Assembly: GCA_027624855.1 (NCBI GenBank)
Contig: JAQBTQ010000022.1
Span: 1 to 43,394 of the forward strand
Direction: 5' to 3'
Length of the DNA stretch: 43,394 nt
From: Bacteroidota bacterium
GTDB lineage: Bacteria > Bacteroidota > Bacteroidia > Flavobacteriales_D > Sanyastnellaceae
Below are positions 20,325 through 28,045 of the stretch, one piece after another (position 1 is the first letter of the stretch; every line of letters starts with the position of its first letter). The position numbers were made by a program, and so were the translations under genes. Under the pieces are notes generated by a model. The model searched no databases. It was not told the DNA's origin and saw only the letters and a list, made by a program, of their open reading frames with translations.

Positions 20325-20998
20325 AGTCGAGGGGTGGCTCTGACGACATCAATCGCCTCGCGGTGATTTTGATTGTTCTCATCGCAATGGTTAGCAGTTG
20401 CAGGCCAGAACCAGATGCCCAGCTAACCCTAACCGTGCATCTTCAACATGCATATGACGCCGCACCGGTTCCCGACGTTGATTTGGAACTGGAACGGCGA
20501 GTGCTAGAAAATGGAGTGCTGAATGGCAATTACCAGTGGGTCGGAGCCGAAAGCACGAACGAGCAAGGAGTCGCTCAATTTTTATTTAATCGCGTCAATG
20601 CGCTTGATTACCAAGTCAATTTGCTTTCCGAAGATTGGTTTGAGCGGACTGATTGGATTCACCCTGATGTTTTTCTAACAAACTCAGAGGTTGAATTGGA
20701 AACCGCGGCCACCCCGCGCGGCACTGTTCACATCGAATTGATCAATCAAGCACCTGGAAATGAACTGGATGTGATTCAATTCCGAACATTGAATGTTCCG
20801 GGTGAATACACCACCTGCTCCAATGCATGGGAAAGCCATGATGGAACCGTCCCCTACATTGAACGAACCTGCGATGTAGAGGCTGATCGGTATCTGCCCT
20901 TTCGCCATCATGTAACAAGGAATAACCAAACCATCGAAACACTCGATTCGATTTGGATTCCTCGCGGTGAGACAACGAGTTTGCAAATCGTTTGGTAA
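20321..20998 (+). CDS. Predicted lipoprotein of unknown function
   Basis: Protein of 225 residues that I do not recognise. It has a short basic N-terminus, a hydrophobic helix (about 13-24) and a lipobox VSSC with Cys27, so it should be lipidated in the cell envelope. The body (about 32-225) is beta-rich in appearance, with a segment VPDVDLELERRVLENGVLNG and STNEQGVAQFLFN that resembles carboxypeptidase-regulatory or transthyretin-like folds, though this is a guess. The ATG overlaps the uvrD stop by four bases (ATGA), so its translation is tied to the helicase. The next gene starts two bases after its stop. No role in DNA repair is implied by the sequence. Confidence 0.85.
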   Translation: MKSRGGSDDINRLAVILIVLIAMVSSCRPEPDAQLTLTVHLQHAYDAAPVPDVDLELERRVLENGVLNGNYQWVGAESTNEQGVAQFLFNRVNALDYQVNLLSEDWFERTDWIHPDVFLTNSEVELETAATPRGTVHIELINQAPGNELDVIQFRTLNVPGEYTTCSNAWESHDGTVPYIERTCDVEADRYLPFRHHVTRNNQTIETLDSIWIPRGETTSLQIVW

Positions 20999-20999
20999 G

Positions 21000-21647
21000 A
21001 TGCGACCTGAATCACACTCCATCGAAGTAGTCAAGACTGCCAGGTATGTGAGCATGGGGCCTCCCATGACTGAAGCAACGGACCTATTGATTGTTTTGCA
21101 TGGGTACGGGCAACTGCCGTCGTTTTTCATCCAAAAGTTTGAATTTCTTGCAACCGCAGGATGGACCATCATTGCTCCCGAGGGGCCCCACCGGTTCTAT
21201 TTGGACGGCACCAGCGGTCGCGTTGGCGCTTCATGGATGACGAAAGAAGATCGTGAAAATGACATCGCCAATTACGTATCCTACCTTGATGCTGTCATGA
21301 CCAATCTCCACGAGAAAGGAGCTCCGGCCGATCCCGTTTTGCTTGGTTTTTCTCAAGGAGTAGCCACGGCTTCCCGTTGGGCGGCGCTCGGGCGGCATTC
21401 TTTCTCAAAAATAATCCTGTGGGCCGGAGTTTTCCCTCCAGATTATCCATGGGAAAATGGTTGTGACGCCCTACAGAACAACAAAATCCACATTGTCCAA
21501 GGAACCCAGGACCCTTTCTTAAAAGACATGGACACGGATCAAACGCGTCTCATACTCCAAACCAACGGCGTTGATTTTAACATGCATTCATTCGAAGGCG
21601 GGCATGATATTCATGCCGATTCATTGAAATCCATCTTGGATCATTGA
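21000..21647 (+). CDS. Alpha/beta-hydrolase, phospholipase/carboxylesterase family
   Basis: Predicted cytosolic serine hydrolase of 215 residues, acting on an unknown ester. The start is the ATG at 21000, directly after the lipoprotein stop; a longer frame begins at 20967 but would overlap. The catalytic triad is visible: Ser118 in the elbow GFSQG, Asp171 in GTQDP and His202 in GGHDIH. The oxyanion strand is LLIVLHGYGQ (29-38). Size and motif layout match the Abhydrolase_2 (YpfH-like) esterases. There is no signal peptide. It is the third gene of the uvrD transcript. Confidence 0.85.
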   Translation: MRPESHSIEVVKTARYVSMGPPMTEATDLLIVLHGYGQLPSFFIQKFEFLATAGWTIIAPEGPHRFYLDGTSGRVGASWMTKEDRENDIANYVSYLDAVMTNLHEKGAPADPVLLGFSQGVATASRWAALGRHSFSKIILWAGVFPPDYPWENGCDALQNNKIHIVQGTQDPFLKDMDTDQTRLILQTNGVDFNMHSFEGGHDIHADSLKSILDH

Positions 21648-21674
21648 TTGACGAGAGGTTGGTCATAAGCGCAG

Positions 21675-21682
21675 TACTTTTG
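21675..21682 (+). promoter_or_regulatory. Candidate -7 box before the secreted deiminase gene
   Basis: TACTTTTG matches TAnnTTTG exactly and lies 21 bases before the preferred start at 21704. No clear TTTG is found 19 bases upstream, so the promoter is incomplete. It overlaps upstream alternative starts, which favours the ATG at 21704. Confidence 0.45.
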
Positions 21683-21703
21683 AATCCAATGCAAGAGAAA
21701 AAC

Positions 21704-23497
21704 ATGAATGGTAAGCGCGCAATTTTATCATCCCTGATCATCTTATTTGGGATGACCGCACAAGCTCAACACGTCACTTGGCCGCATCAATTGGGCGAAA
21801 ATGAGCGCAATTATGTGGAGCGAATAGGATTTGCTCCGCCCACCGTTCGGGGAATTGAAACGCCTCCTCCATTTGATTCTTTGCGAACGGCCGCAGAATG
21901 GGAAGAGGTGGAAGCATTAACCATTTCTTGGACCTCGTTCCCTTGCATCCAAAAGCAAATTGTCGCAGCATCGAAGGAGGAATGCACTGTTCTCATCTTT
22001 GCGGAGGACATTGACGAGGTCGAGTCGTACTTGACAGGTTCAGTTTGTGGAGGTGCTATGGATCTGGAAAACGTCCAAATCGTGCCTGCCGAATACAATT
22101 CCATCTGGATCCGAGACTATGGTGCCAATACCGTGTATGGAAGTTGGGATGATGATCGCGTCCTGGTGGATTGGATGTACAATCGACCGCGTCCCGATGA
22201 CGATGCCATACCAGACTTACTCGGGGAAACCATGGGCATCGAAGTTTACAGCACAACGGCCAGTCCCAACGATTTGATGAACACTGGCGGCAATTGGATG
22301 TCCGATGGTTTTGGAACGGCGTTTGCTTCCGAATTGATATTGGAGGAGAACGATGGTGGGTCAACTTGGTGGACTGACTTTCCAGATCATTCAGAAGCAG
22401 AGGTTGATCAAATCATCGCAGATTTTCATGGGGTGAACACCTACATCAAAATGCCGACCCTTCCGTATGACGGCATTCACCACATAGACATGCACATGAA
22501 GCTTTTGGATGAAAGCACACTACTGGTTGCAGAATATCCGATGGGAGTCGCTGATGGACCCCAGATCAATGCCAACATGGAGTACGTTTTGTCCAACTTC
22601 ACGACCCGTTGGGGCACTCCCTTCAACGTCATTCGAATTCCGAGCCCTCCGGAACAGGGCTGGGGTTACCCTGATCAAAACGGCTGGTATCTCACGTACA
22701 CCAATTCGGTTTTCGTCAACAACACCATATTGCTTCCCACCTATTACACGCAATATGACACCACTGCTATTCGAATTTATGAAGAGGTATTGCCTGGCTA
22801 TGAAATTGTGGGCATCGATTGCGACAACAGCGGGTCAGCGATTATTTCATTGAGTGGGGCGATTCACTGCATCACGCATACGGTTGGGATTGAAGATCCA
22901 TTGATGATCAGCCACCTTCCGCTGCCAGATACAGAGGATGATCAAAATGATTACATCGTTGAGGCGTACTTGAGTCATCGCAGTGGGGTGGCTGAGGCAA
23001 TGTTGCATTGGAAAGAAGAAACTTCCCCCGACTGGAATAATGCCACCATGGCTCCGGTTGATGATGAAGGAAATTGGAGCGCGTCCATTCCGGCTCAACC
23101 CCAAGGAACAACCATTGTCTATTTCGTCGAAGCAACAGCTAACTCTGGTAAAAATGGCACGCGCCCCATGCCTGCGCCAGAGGGGTGGTGGAGTTTCGAT
23201 ATCATCGATCCAACGGCTCAAATCAATGGGCTTTCCGGAGAAATTCGATTCGAAGTCTTTCCCAATCCAGCCAACGCCATTACATGCATTCCCATTGAAT
23301 TCCTTCATACCACGGAAGGAACATTGGAACTCTACAATGCCTGGGGCAAACTGTCCGAAACCATTCACTCTGGGACCTTTCCATCTGGTGAGTCCAAGTA
23401 TTTTTTCAATGCTGAACCCCTCGCTCCAGGCCCCTATGTACTCATGCTTCGAACAGAGGATGGCGGCCATTGGACGCGCAACCTCATCATTCAATAA
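21704..23497 (+). CDS. Secreted agmatine/peptidylarginine deiminase-family enzyme with type IX sorting domain
   Basis: Predicted exported guanidino-group hydrolase of the PAD_porph family, 597 residues from the ATG at 21704. Residues 1-22 form a signal peptide (ending MTAQAQ). The catalytic domain (about 50-400) keeps the expected residues: Asp138 in IWIRDYG, His260 and Asp262 in HHIDMHMKLLDE, Asn339/340 in SVFVNNTILLPTY, and nucleophile Cys389 in SGAIHCITHT. An immunoglobulin-like domain follows (about 415-500, ending RPMPAPEGWWSFDI), as in Porphyromonas gingivalis PPAD. The end (about 515-597, FEVFPNPAN... and GPYVLMLRTEDG) is a type IX secretion C-terminal domain. Free agmatine or protein arginine are the possible substrates; export argues for peptides or proteins. 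Confidence 0.88.
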   Translation: MNGKRAILSSLIILFGMTAQAQHVTWPHQLGENERNYVERIGFAPPTVRGIETPPPFDSLRTAAEWEEVEALTISWTSFPCIQKQIVAASKEECTVLIFAEDIDEVESYLTGSVCGGAMDLENVQIVPAEYNSIWIRDYGANTVYGSWDDDRVLVDWMYNRPRPDDDAIPDLLGETMGIEVYSTTASPNDLMNTGGNWMSDGFGTAFASELILEENDGGSTWWTDFPDHSEAEVDQIIADFHGVNTYIKMPTLPYDGIHHIDMHMKLLDESTLLVAEYPMGVADGPQINANMEYVLSNFTTRWGTPFNVIRIPSPPEQGWGYPDQNGWYLTYTNSVFVNNTILLPTYYTQYDTTAIRIYEEVLPGYEIVGIDCDNSGSAIISLSGAIHCITHTVGIEDPLMISHLPLPDTEDDQNDYIVEAYLSHRSGVAEAMLHWKEETSPDWNNATMAPVDDEGNWSASIPAQPQGTTIVYFVEATANSGKNGTRPMPAPEGWWSFDIIDPTAQINGLSGEIRFEVFPNPANAITCIPIEFLHTTEGTLELYNAWGKLSETIHSGTFPSGESKYFFNAEPLAPGPYVLMLRTEDGGHWTRNLIIQ

Positions 23498-23513
23498 TCA
23501 GAATCACCATTCA

Positions 23514-23557
23514 CCAAAAGAAAAAAGCCTGCGACAATGCAGGCTTTTTTCTTTTGG
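23514..23557. terminator. Bidirectional intrinsic terminator
   Basis: A perfect 19-base-pair stem (ccaaaagaaaaaagcctgc with its complement) encloses a six-base loop, gacaat. The GC core is GCCTGC/GCAGGC, and A and T runs flank it on both sides, so it can end transcripts from the deiminase gene (plus) and the Bax-inhibitor gene (minus), whose stop codons face it. Confidence 0.93.
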
Positions 23558-23582
23558 CTAACTCAATTTATGACTCACTGCA

Positions 23583-24302
23583 TCAATCCCTTCGCCCGAG
23601 TAGTCTGAGCAAAAACAGAAACAGGTTCACAAAATCGAGGTACAAACTGGTCGCGCCGAGGATGGCCAACTTGGACCCCACTTCCGATCCATATTCTACT
23701 CCACTGGCAATGCGCTTTAATTTTTGGGTGTCATAAGCTATGAGTCCAGTAAAAATCAAAACTCCGAGTACGCTGATGATGAGGTCCATCATGGACGACC
23801 CCATAAAGAAGTTCACGACGCTTGCGATGATGATTCCAATCAACCCCATCATCAAAATGCTACCAAACTTGGTCAAATCCGTGTTGGTGGTATAGCCGAC
23901 CGTGGCCATGACACCAAACGTCGCTGATGTAATCAAGAACACTTGGGTAATGCTTTCGATGGAATAAATAAACAAAATGCTGCTCAATGACATTCCCATC
24001 ACGCCACTGAAAGCCATGAACAGCAAGGTGAGGCTCATTGAGGACCAGCGATGAAAACCCATGTTCATGGCCAATATGAATCCAAAGGGAGCCAGCATCA
24101 CAACCCAACCCAAAGCACTCATTCCGGTATCGGTGTAAAGCTGTTCGATAAACCCTGATTCGGCGGTGTAATAGGCGGCAGTTGCTGTCACCAGCAAACC
24201 CGCAACCATCCAACTGAAAACGTTGGTAATAAAACGCGAGATTGATCGATCATCCTGGAGAATCGAATCTTCAAAAATTCTTGGTGTTTCCATTTCATTC
24301 AT
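23583..24302 (-). CDS. Bax inhibitor-1/YccA family membrane protein
   Basis: Inner-membrane protein of 239 residues with about seven hydrophobic helices, in the Bax inhibitor-1 (UPF0005, TMBIM) family. Bacterial members such as BsYetJ are pH-sensitive calcium channels and YccA interacts with the FtsH protease; which applies here is unknown. Family marks are the N-terminal RFITNVFSWMVAGLLVTATA, the central MALLF-type segments, and the C-terminal TGLIAYDTQKLKRIASG with the conserved Asp of the ion site. The ATG at 24302 is used; a second Met at 24293 is possible. Its own promoter lies immediately upstream. It is convergent with the secreted deiminase gene. Confidence 0.93.
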   Translation of the reverse strand: MNEMETPRIFEDSILQDDRSISRFITNVFSWMVAGLLVTATAAYYTAESGFIEQLYTDTGMSALGWVVMLAPFGFILAMNMGFHRWSSMSLTLLFMAFSGVMGMSLSSILFIYSIESITQVFLITSATFGVMATVGYTTNTDLTKFGSILMMGLIGIIIASVVNFFMGSSMMDLIISVLGVLIFTGLIAYDTQKLKRIASGVEYGSEVGSKLAILGATSLYLDFVNLFLFLLRLLGRRD

Positions 24303-24306
24303 GAAG

Positions 24307-24337
24307 CAAATGTGAGAACAATTTTCTCAATTCCAAA
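24307..24337 (-). promoter_or_regulatory. Promoter of the Bax-inhibitor gene, possibly leaderless
   Basis: Read on the minus strand, TTTG at 24337-24334, 19 bases, then CACATTTG at 24314-24307 (one mismatch to TAnnTTTG). The last G is five bases from the first base of the start codon at 24302, so transcription would begin at or beside the ATG. Confidence 0.6.
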
Positions 24338-24387
24338 TCCTTCGCGCCAGACGAAATGCCAAAAATTGATTACGGGAACTTTAAAGC

Positions 24388-24999
24388 TTATCCGCGACCG
24401 TACGAAGAACCGATGGCCAAGCGCATAAATTCCTCTCGCGTTTTCGGATCGGTGAGAAACAACCCTGTGAATGCACTGGTCGTCGTGATGGTATTCTGCT
24501 TTTCCACACCTCGCATTTGCATGCACAAGTGCCTCGCTTCAATGACGACAGCAACGCCTTTCGCTCCTAGCGTTTCTTGAATGCAATCACGCACTTGTTC
24601 GGTCAGCCTTTCTTGAACTTGAAGCCGACGTGCAAATGCGTCGACCACCCGCGGAATCTTGCTTAAGCCAACAATTTTTCCATTTGGGATGTAAGCAACA
24701 TGCGCTTTTCCGAAGAATGGCAACATGTGATGCTCGCACAAACTGTAGACTTCGATGTCTCGAACCAAAACCATTTCATCACTTGGTTCGGTGAACAACG
24801 CGCTCTTCAATATGTCACTCGGGACCACTCCATTGCCAGACGTCAGCACCGCCATCGCCTTTGCAGCTCGCTCTGGTGTTTTGAGGAGGCCTTCGCGTTC
24901 TGGATCTTCGCCTATGCGTTGCAGGATTCCTTCAAAATGACCGCGCAAATCATGCACAGCCTCATCATCCCATTTCTCTATTCTTTCATAAATCGCCAT
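24388..24999 (-). CDS. folE: GTP cyclohydrolase I
   Basis: Cytosolic enzyme converting GTP to 7,8-dihydroneopterin triphosphate, the first step to folate, biopterin and queuosine. It has 203 residues, the usual length. Zinc ligands Cys88 and His91 ([10 protein letters not shown]) and Cys159 (RHLCMQMRG) are all present, as are [20 protein letters not shown] and TSAFTGLFL. The start overlaps the stop of the upstream pterin synthase by one base (TGATG), so the two genes form a coupled pair that could carry GTP to a tetrahydropterin. Confidence 0.98.
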   Translation of the reverse strand: MAIYERIEKWDDEAVHDLRGHFEGILQRIGEDPEREGLLKTPERAAKAMAVLTSGNGVVPSDILKSALFTEPSDEMVLVRDIEVYSLCEHHMLPFFGKAHVAYIPNGKIVGLSKIPRVVDAFARRLQVQERLTEQVRDCIQETLGAKGVAVVIEARHLCMQMRGVEKQNTITTTSAFTGLFLTDPKTREEFMRLAIGSSYGRG

Positions 25000-25421
25000 C
25001 AGGACTCTCCGTAATAATCAGCATAATTGTTTTCGGTCTCGTACAAACGAACCCGCTCAAGTACACAACCGCTTTTGGCCAGATGAGGTTCTAATTGCTC
25101 CCAAATACCGATGACCAAATTTTCTACGGAGGTCTGCTTTCCGAAAAGCCAAGGAACGTCCAAGTTTAGATTTTTGTGATCCAACGGCTCTTCCACATAT
25201 TCCTGAATCAATGCCTTCAGCTCTGTGAAATTCATGAAATAACCCGTCGATTCGTCAATGGTTCCACGCACGGTAACGAATACTTCGTAATTGTGCCCAT
25301 GCCAATTGTGGTTGGCACATTTTCCGAACACTTCAAAATTCTTTTCCTCGCTCCAACCTTCATTCCAAAGCTTGTGGGCTGCATTGAATCTTGCTCGACG
25401 CGTAATGGTAACTTGTTTCAT
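24999..25421 (-). CDS. queD: 6-carboxy-5,6,7,8-tetrahydropterin synthase / 6-pyruvoyl-tetrahydropterin synthase
   Basis: Enzyme acting on dihydroneopterin triphosphate, the FolE product, 140 residues. Zinc ligands His16 (FNAAHKLW), His41 and His43 (NWHGHNY) are present, with Cys35 ([14 protein letters not shown]) as catalytic thiol, the Asp81-His82 pair (PLDHKNLN) and the pterin-binding glutamate in [10 protein letters not shown]. The Cys spacing resembles both QueD and PTPS groups, so the product may be carboxytetrahydropterin for queuosine or pyruvoyltetrahydropterin for biopterin. No queC or queE lies nearby to decide. The gene is divergent from hldD with only 48 bases between. Confidence 0.9.
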   Translation of the reverse strand: MKQVTITRRARFNAAHKLWNEGWSEEKNFEVFGKCANHNWHGHNYEVFVTVRGTIDESTGYFMNFTELKALIQEYVEEPLDHKNLNLDVPWLFGKQTSVENLVIGIWEQLEPHLAKSGCVLERVRLYETENNYADYYGES

Positions 25422-25457
25422 CGCTGTAGTCCGCGAAGATACGCGATGTGCCTTTCT

Positions 25458-25465
25458 TACCTTTG
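25458..25465 (+). promoter_or_regulatory. -7 box directly before hldD
   Basis: TACCTTTG is a perfect TAnnTTTG box. Its last base is five bases before the A of the hldD start codon at 25470. No TTTG is seen 19 bases upstream. If used, the transcript would be leaderless. Confidence 0.45.
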
Positions 25466-25469
25466 CCTT

Positions 25470-26471
25470 ATGATCGTAATAACTGGAGCCGCTGGTTTCA
25501 TTGGCAGTGCATTGGCCGCCCGCCTCAATGAATCAAGATTTTATGATTTGGTCCTTGTGGATGATTTCAGTCGATCGGATAAAAAAGCCAATCATGAAGG
25601 GCTGATTTGTTCCGAAAAAGTGGACCGCCAGGATTTTTTTGATTGGCTCGATCAAAATGAAAACCAAGTTCAATTCATTTTTCACCTAGGAGCACGCACG
25701 GATACCACCGAACAAAGCAAGGCCATCTTTGACGAGCTCAATGTTGCGTACAGTCAAAAAGTATGGAAAGCTTGTGTCAAATACGGTTTACCATTGGTCT
25801 ACGCATCATCCGCAGCGACATACGGCGGTGGAGAATTTGGGTATTCAGACGATCATGCTTGCGTGCAAGAACTCCGTCCTTTGAATCCATACGGAGCATC
25901 CAAAAATGAGTTTGACCAATGGGCTTTGGAGCAAGAGGAAACTGGCTCTTCCCCATACTTCTGGGTTGGATTGAAATTTTTCAATGTATTTGGCCCAAAT
26001 GAATTTCACAAAGGCCGCATGGCCAGTGTTGTCTTTCATACCTTCAATCAAGTCAATCAAACAGGCGCGATGAAATTGTTTCGTTCGCATCGCCCTGATT
26101 TCGAAGACGGCTGTCAATCGAGGGATTTTGTATACGTCAAAGACCTCGCGGAAGTCTGCTTTTTCTTGATGCACCATAGGAAACGATCCTCATGTGGATT
26201 GTACAATTTGGGTTCAGGAAAGGCGCGAACATTTTTGGATTTAGCAAAGGCGACTTTTTCCGCCATGCAGCGCGAACCCAGCATCTCATTCATTGACACC
26301 CCAGAGGACATCAGAGATACATATCAGTACTTCACTGAAGCGGATCTTTCAAAGCTCCGAAGCATTGGTTACGATAAACCCTTTGCATCGTTGGAAGATG
26401 CCATTGATGATTACGTCAAGCATTACTTGGTGCCTCATCAAACATGGGGGGCGGACACGGAAAAAGTGTAG
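25470..26471 (+). CDS. hldD: ADP-L-glycero-D-manno-heptose-6-epimerase
   Basis: NADP-dependent sugar-nucleotide epimerase making the heptose used in the lipopolysaccharide inner core, 333 residues. The chosen start is the ATG at 25470 (MIVITGAAGFIGSALAA), since the Rossmann glycine motif GAAGFIG (6-12) should lie near the N-terminus; the frame extends almost 300 bases further upstream but only through the divergent queD region. The extended SDR catalytic set is visible: Ser114 (YASSAATYGGG), Tyr141 and Lys145 (NPYGASK). FHLGA (71-75) and KFFNVFGPNEFHKGRMASVV (169-188) are HldD-specific. No other heptose genes are in view. Confidence 0.93.
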   Translation: MIVITGAAGFIGSALAARLNESRFYDLVLVDDFSRSDKKANHEGLICSEKVDRQDFFDWLDQNENQVQFIFHLGARTDTTEQSKAIFDELNVAYSQKVWKACVKYGLPLVYASSAATYGGGEFGYSDDHACVQELRPLNPYGASKNEFDQWALEQEETGSSPYFWVGLKFFNVFGPNEFHKGRMASVVFHTFNQVNQTGAMKLFRSHRPDFEDGCQSRDFVYVKDLAEVCFFLMHHRKRSSCGLYNLGSGKARTFLDLAKATFSAMQREPSISFIDTPEDIRDTYQYFTEADLSKLRSIGYDKPFASLEDAIDDYVKHYLVPHQTWGADTEKV

Positions 26472-26510
26472 CGCTTCATCGGCGCTGAGGTTAGGCCGTC
26501 AGGAAAACGG

Positions 26511-26891
26511 TCAAGACAACGAATCGTTCCAGTCTTCCAAAGTGGCTTTGACCTTGAGCAATCTCTCTTTAAGTGTGGCTTGATCAAATGCGGCTTGATC
26601 AACCGGTTGAGGAGCGGCAGCTGTCATCGAATCGGCAACTTCACTTCGCTTTCTCATTGCCTTGCGCGCACCCTCTATGGTATACCCCTGATCTTTTACC
26701 AACCAAGCGATTTGCTGAATGATTTCAATGTCATTCGAAGAATAAAATCGTTTTCCTCGTGCGTTGGTTCGAGGCTTCAGTGGAGTAAACTCCTTTTCCC
26801 AATAACGAAGCTGGGAAGCAGTCAAACCCAATTGATCAGCAACCTCAGTGATTGAAAAGTAGCGTTTCTCTATGGGTTTGTTGAACGGCAT
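26511..26891 (-). CDS. MerR-family transcriptional regulator
   Basis: DNA-binding protein of 126 residues. The winged-helix domain fills about residues 10-80: YFSITEVADQLGLTASQLRY, then WEKEFTPLKPRTNARGKRFY and DIEIIQQIAWLVKDQGYTIE. The remaining C-terminal part (about 85-126) is Ala/Gln-rich and then helical, with no cysteines, so metal sensing is unlikely. The target is unknown. It lies downstream of the M23 peptidase in the same orientation (66-base gap), an arrangement seen beside alaS in many Bacteroidota. It converges on hldD. Confidence 0.92.
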   Translation of the reverse strand: MPFNKPIEKRYFSITEVADQLGLTASQLRYWEKEFTPLKPRTNARGKRFYSSNDIEIIQQIAWLVKDQGYTIEGARKAMRKRSEVADSMTAAAPQPVDQAAFDQATLKERLLKVKATLEDWNDSLS

Positions 26892-26957
26892 AATGCAGCG
26901 GAATCGTCAGTTCCAACGAATATAAAGGAGAAACTCCGAAATCCGAAGTAGCGTCAA

Positions 26958-27935
26958 TCAATCAAACGATTGATTCGAATTCTCGGATTGAATCAGCATC
27001 GCTTCATACTGCTCAGGGGTCAAATCATTGAAATAATATTGAGCCGGATTGACTTTCTCCCCGTTTTTGTGAACTTCATAATGCAAATGCGGCGCGACCG
27101 ACGTCCCTGTTGACCCAATTAGGCCGATCACCTCTCCACGTTTCACTCGTTGACCCTGCTTTACCAGGACTTTACTCATATGGGCATAGAGCGTTTCATA
27201 ACCAAAACCATGACGAATAATGACATGGATGCCGTAGCCGTTGTAAGTCTGTTTGGCGAGGATCACCACACCGTCACCTGTGGCAAAAATTTCTGTGCCT
27301 GTTGGCGCAGCAAAATCCATCCCATAGTGCATCTTTCTCACTTTGTAAATGGGGTGAATTCGGTACCCATAGCCACTGGCCATCCTTCTCAGTTCAGTAT
27401 TTCGAACAGGCTGAATAGCCGGAATCGATTGGAGCATCTCCGTTTGTTTATCGGCCAATTCCATGACCTCCTCGAACGACCGGCTTTGTGCCACCAACCT
27501 TCGCTGCAACTCTGAGATCTTGGATTCTGAAGAGATAACCGCTTCGGAATGGTCATATCCGCGAAATTTTTTCATGCGATCTGCCCCACCAATTCCTGGC
27601 ACGCGCAGATGATTGGGGTAAGCATCTACACCAAAGATCGAACGATAAATCGCATCATCACGATCTGCGATGTCATCTAAGATCAACGACATGTCCTCCA
27701 GTTCACCATTCAATTCTGTGAGCCTCTCTTCAAGAAATGCCACTTCACGTTGATGCGTGCGGTCCTTGGGACTTTCAAAAAAGCGATCGAACAACAGTAC
27801 GCTGCCTCCTGCAATCAGGACAAAAACCAAAAGCTTCTTCCCAAAGTGTTTGACATAATCCCTCAAATCGAAGGGAACTTCTTCCATGCGAAGTGCCCTT
27901 TCATTGTAATGGTATTTTTTGAAGCGTTTTTTCAT
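26958..27935 (-). CDS. M23-family metallopeptidase, membrane-anchored
   Basis: Predicted peptidoglycan endopeptidase or regulator, 325 residues from the ATG at 27935 (MKKRFKKYHYNERALRMEEV); a frame six codons longer exists. Order: basic cytoplasmic N-terminus, one membrane helix (about 34-50), a coiled-coil stretch (about 60-170), then the M23 domain (about 185-300). The zinc and catalytic residues are visible: His203 and Asp207 (MHYGMDFAAPTG), His252 (YAHMSK) and His283/His285 (APHLHYEVHKNG), so it should be active. It is divergent from alaS and upstream of the MerR gene. Confidence 0.93.
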   Translation of the reverse strand: MKKRFKKYHYNERALRMEEVPFDLRDYVKHFGKKLLVFVLIAGGSVLLFDRFFESPKDRTHQREVAFLEERLTELNGELEDMSLILDDIADRDDAIYRSIFGVDAYPNHLRVPGIGGADRMKKFRGYDHSEAVISSESKISELQRRLVAQSRSFEEVMELADKQTEMLQSIPAIQPVRNTELRRMASGYGYRIHPIYKVRKMHYGMDFAAPTGTEIFATGDGVVILAKQTYNGYGIHVIIRHGFGYETLYAHMSKVLVKQGQRVKRGEVIGLIGSTGTSVAPHLHYEVHKNGEKVNPAQYYFNDLTPEQYEAMLIQSENSNQSFD

Positions 27936-28011
27936 CAGCGTGCAAAAGTGCATATTTCTTAACGATCACCCTGAAATTTCTATTGTATTTATGGATTTTT
28001 GCATATATGAA

Positions 28012-28029
28012 AGGCGTTTTGAACCGCCT
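28012..28029. other. Small inverted repeat in the alaS upstream region
   Basis: AGGCG (28012-28016) and CGCCT (28025-28029) flank an eight-base spacer 17 bases before the alaS start. Five base pairs is short, so it may be chance. It lies where an operator or leader hairpin for alaS could act. Confidence 0.2.
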
Positions 28030-28045
28030 GCAACCTTCTCAATTC

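Noticed and set aside
25176-25469. N-terminal extension of the epimerase frame
   Set aside because: It lies almost wholly over the divergent queD gene and the Rossmann motif starts at residue 6 from the ATG at 25470, so the longer start is not credible.
26472-26510. AGCGC/GCGCT stem between hldD and the MerR gene as a shared terminator
   Set aside because: Five base pairs with a seven-base loop and no T tract on either strand; too weak to call.
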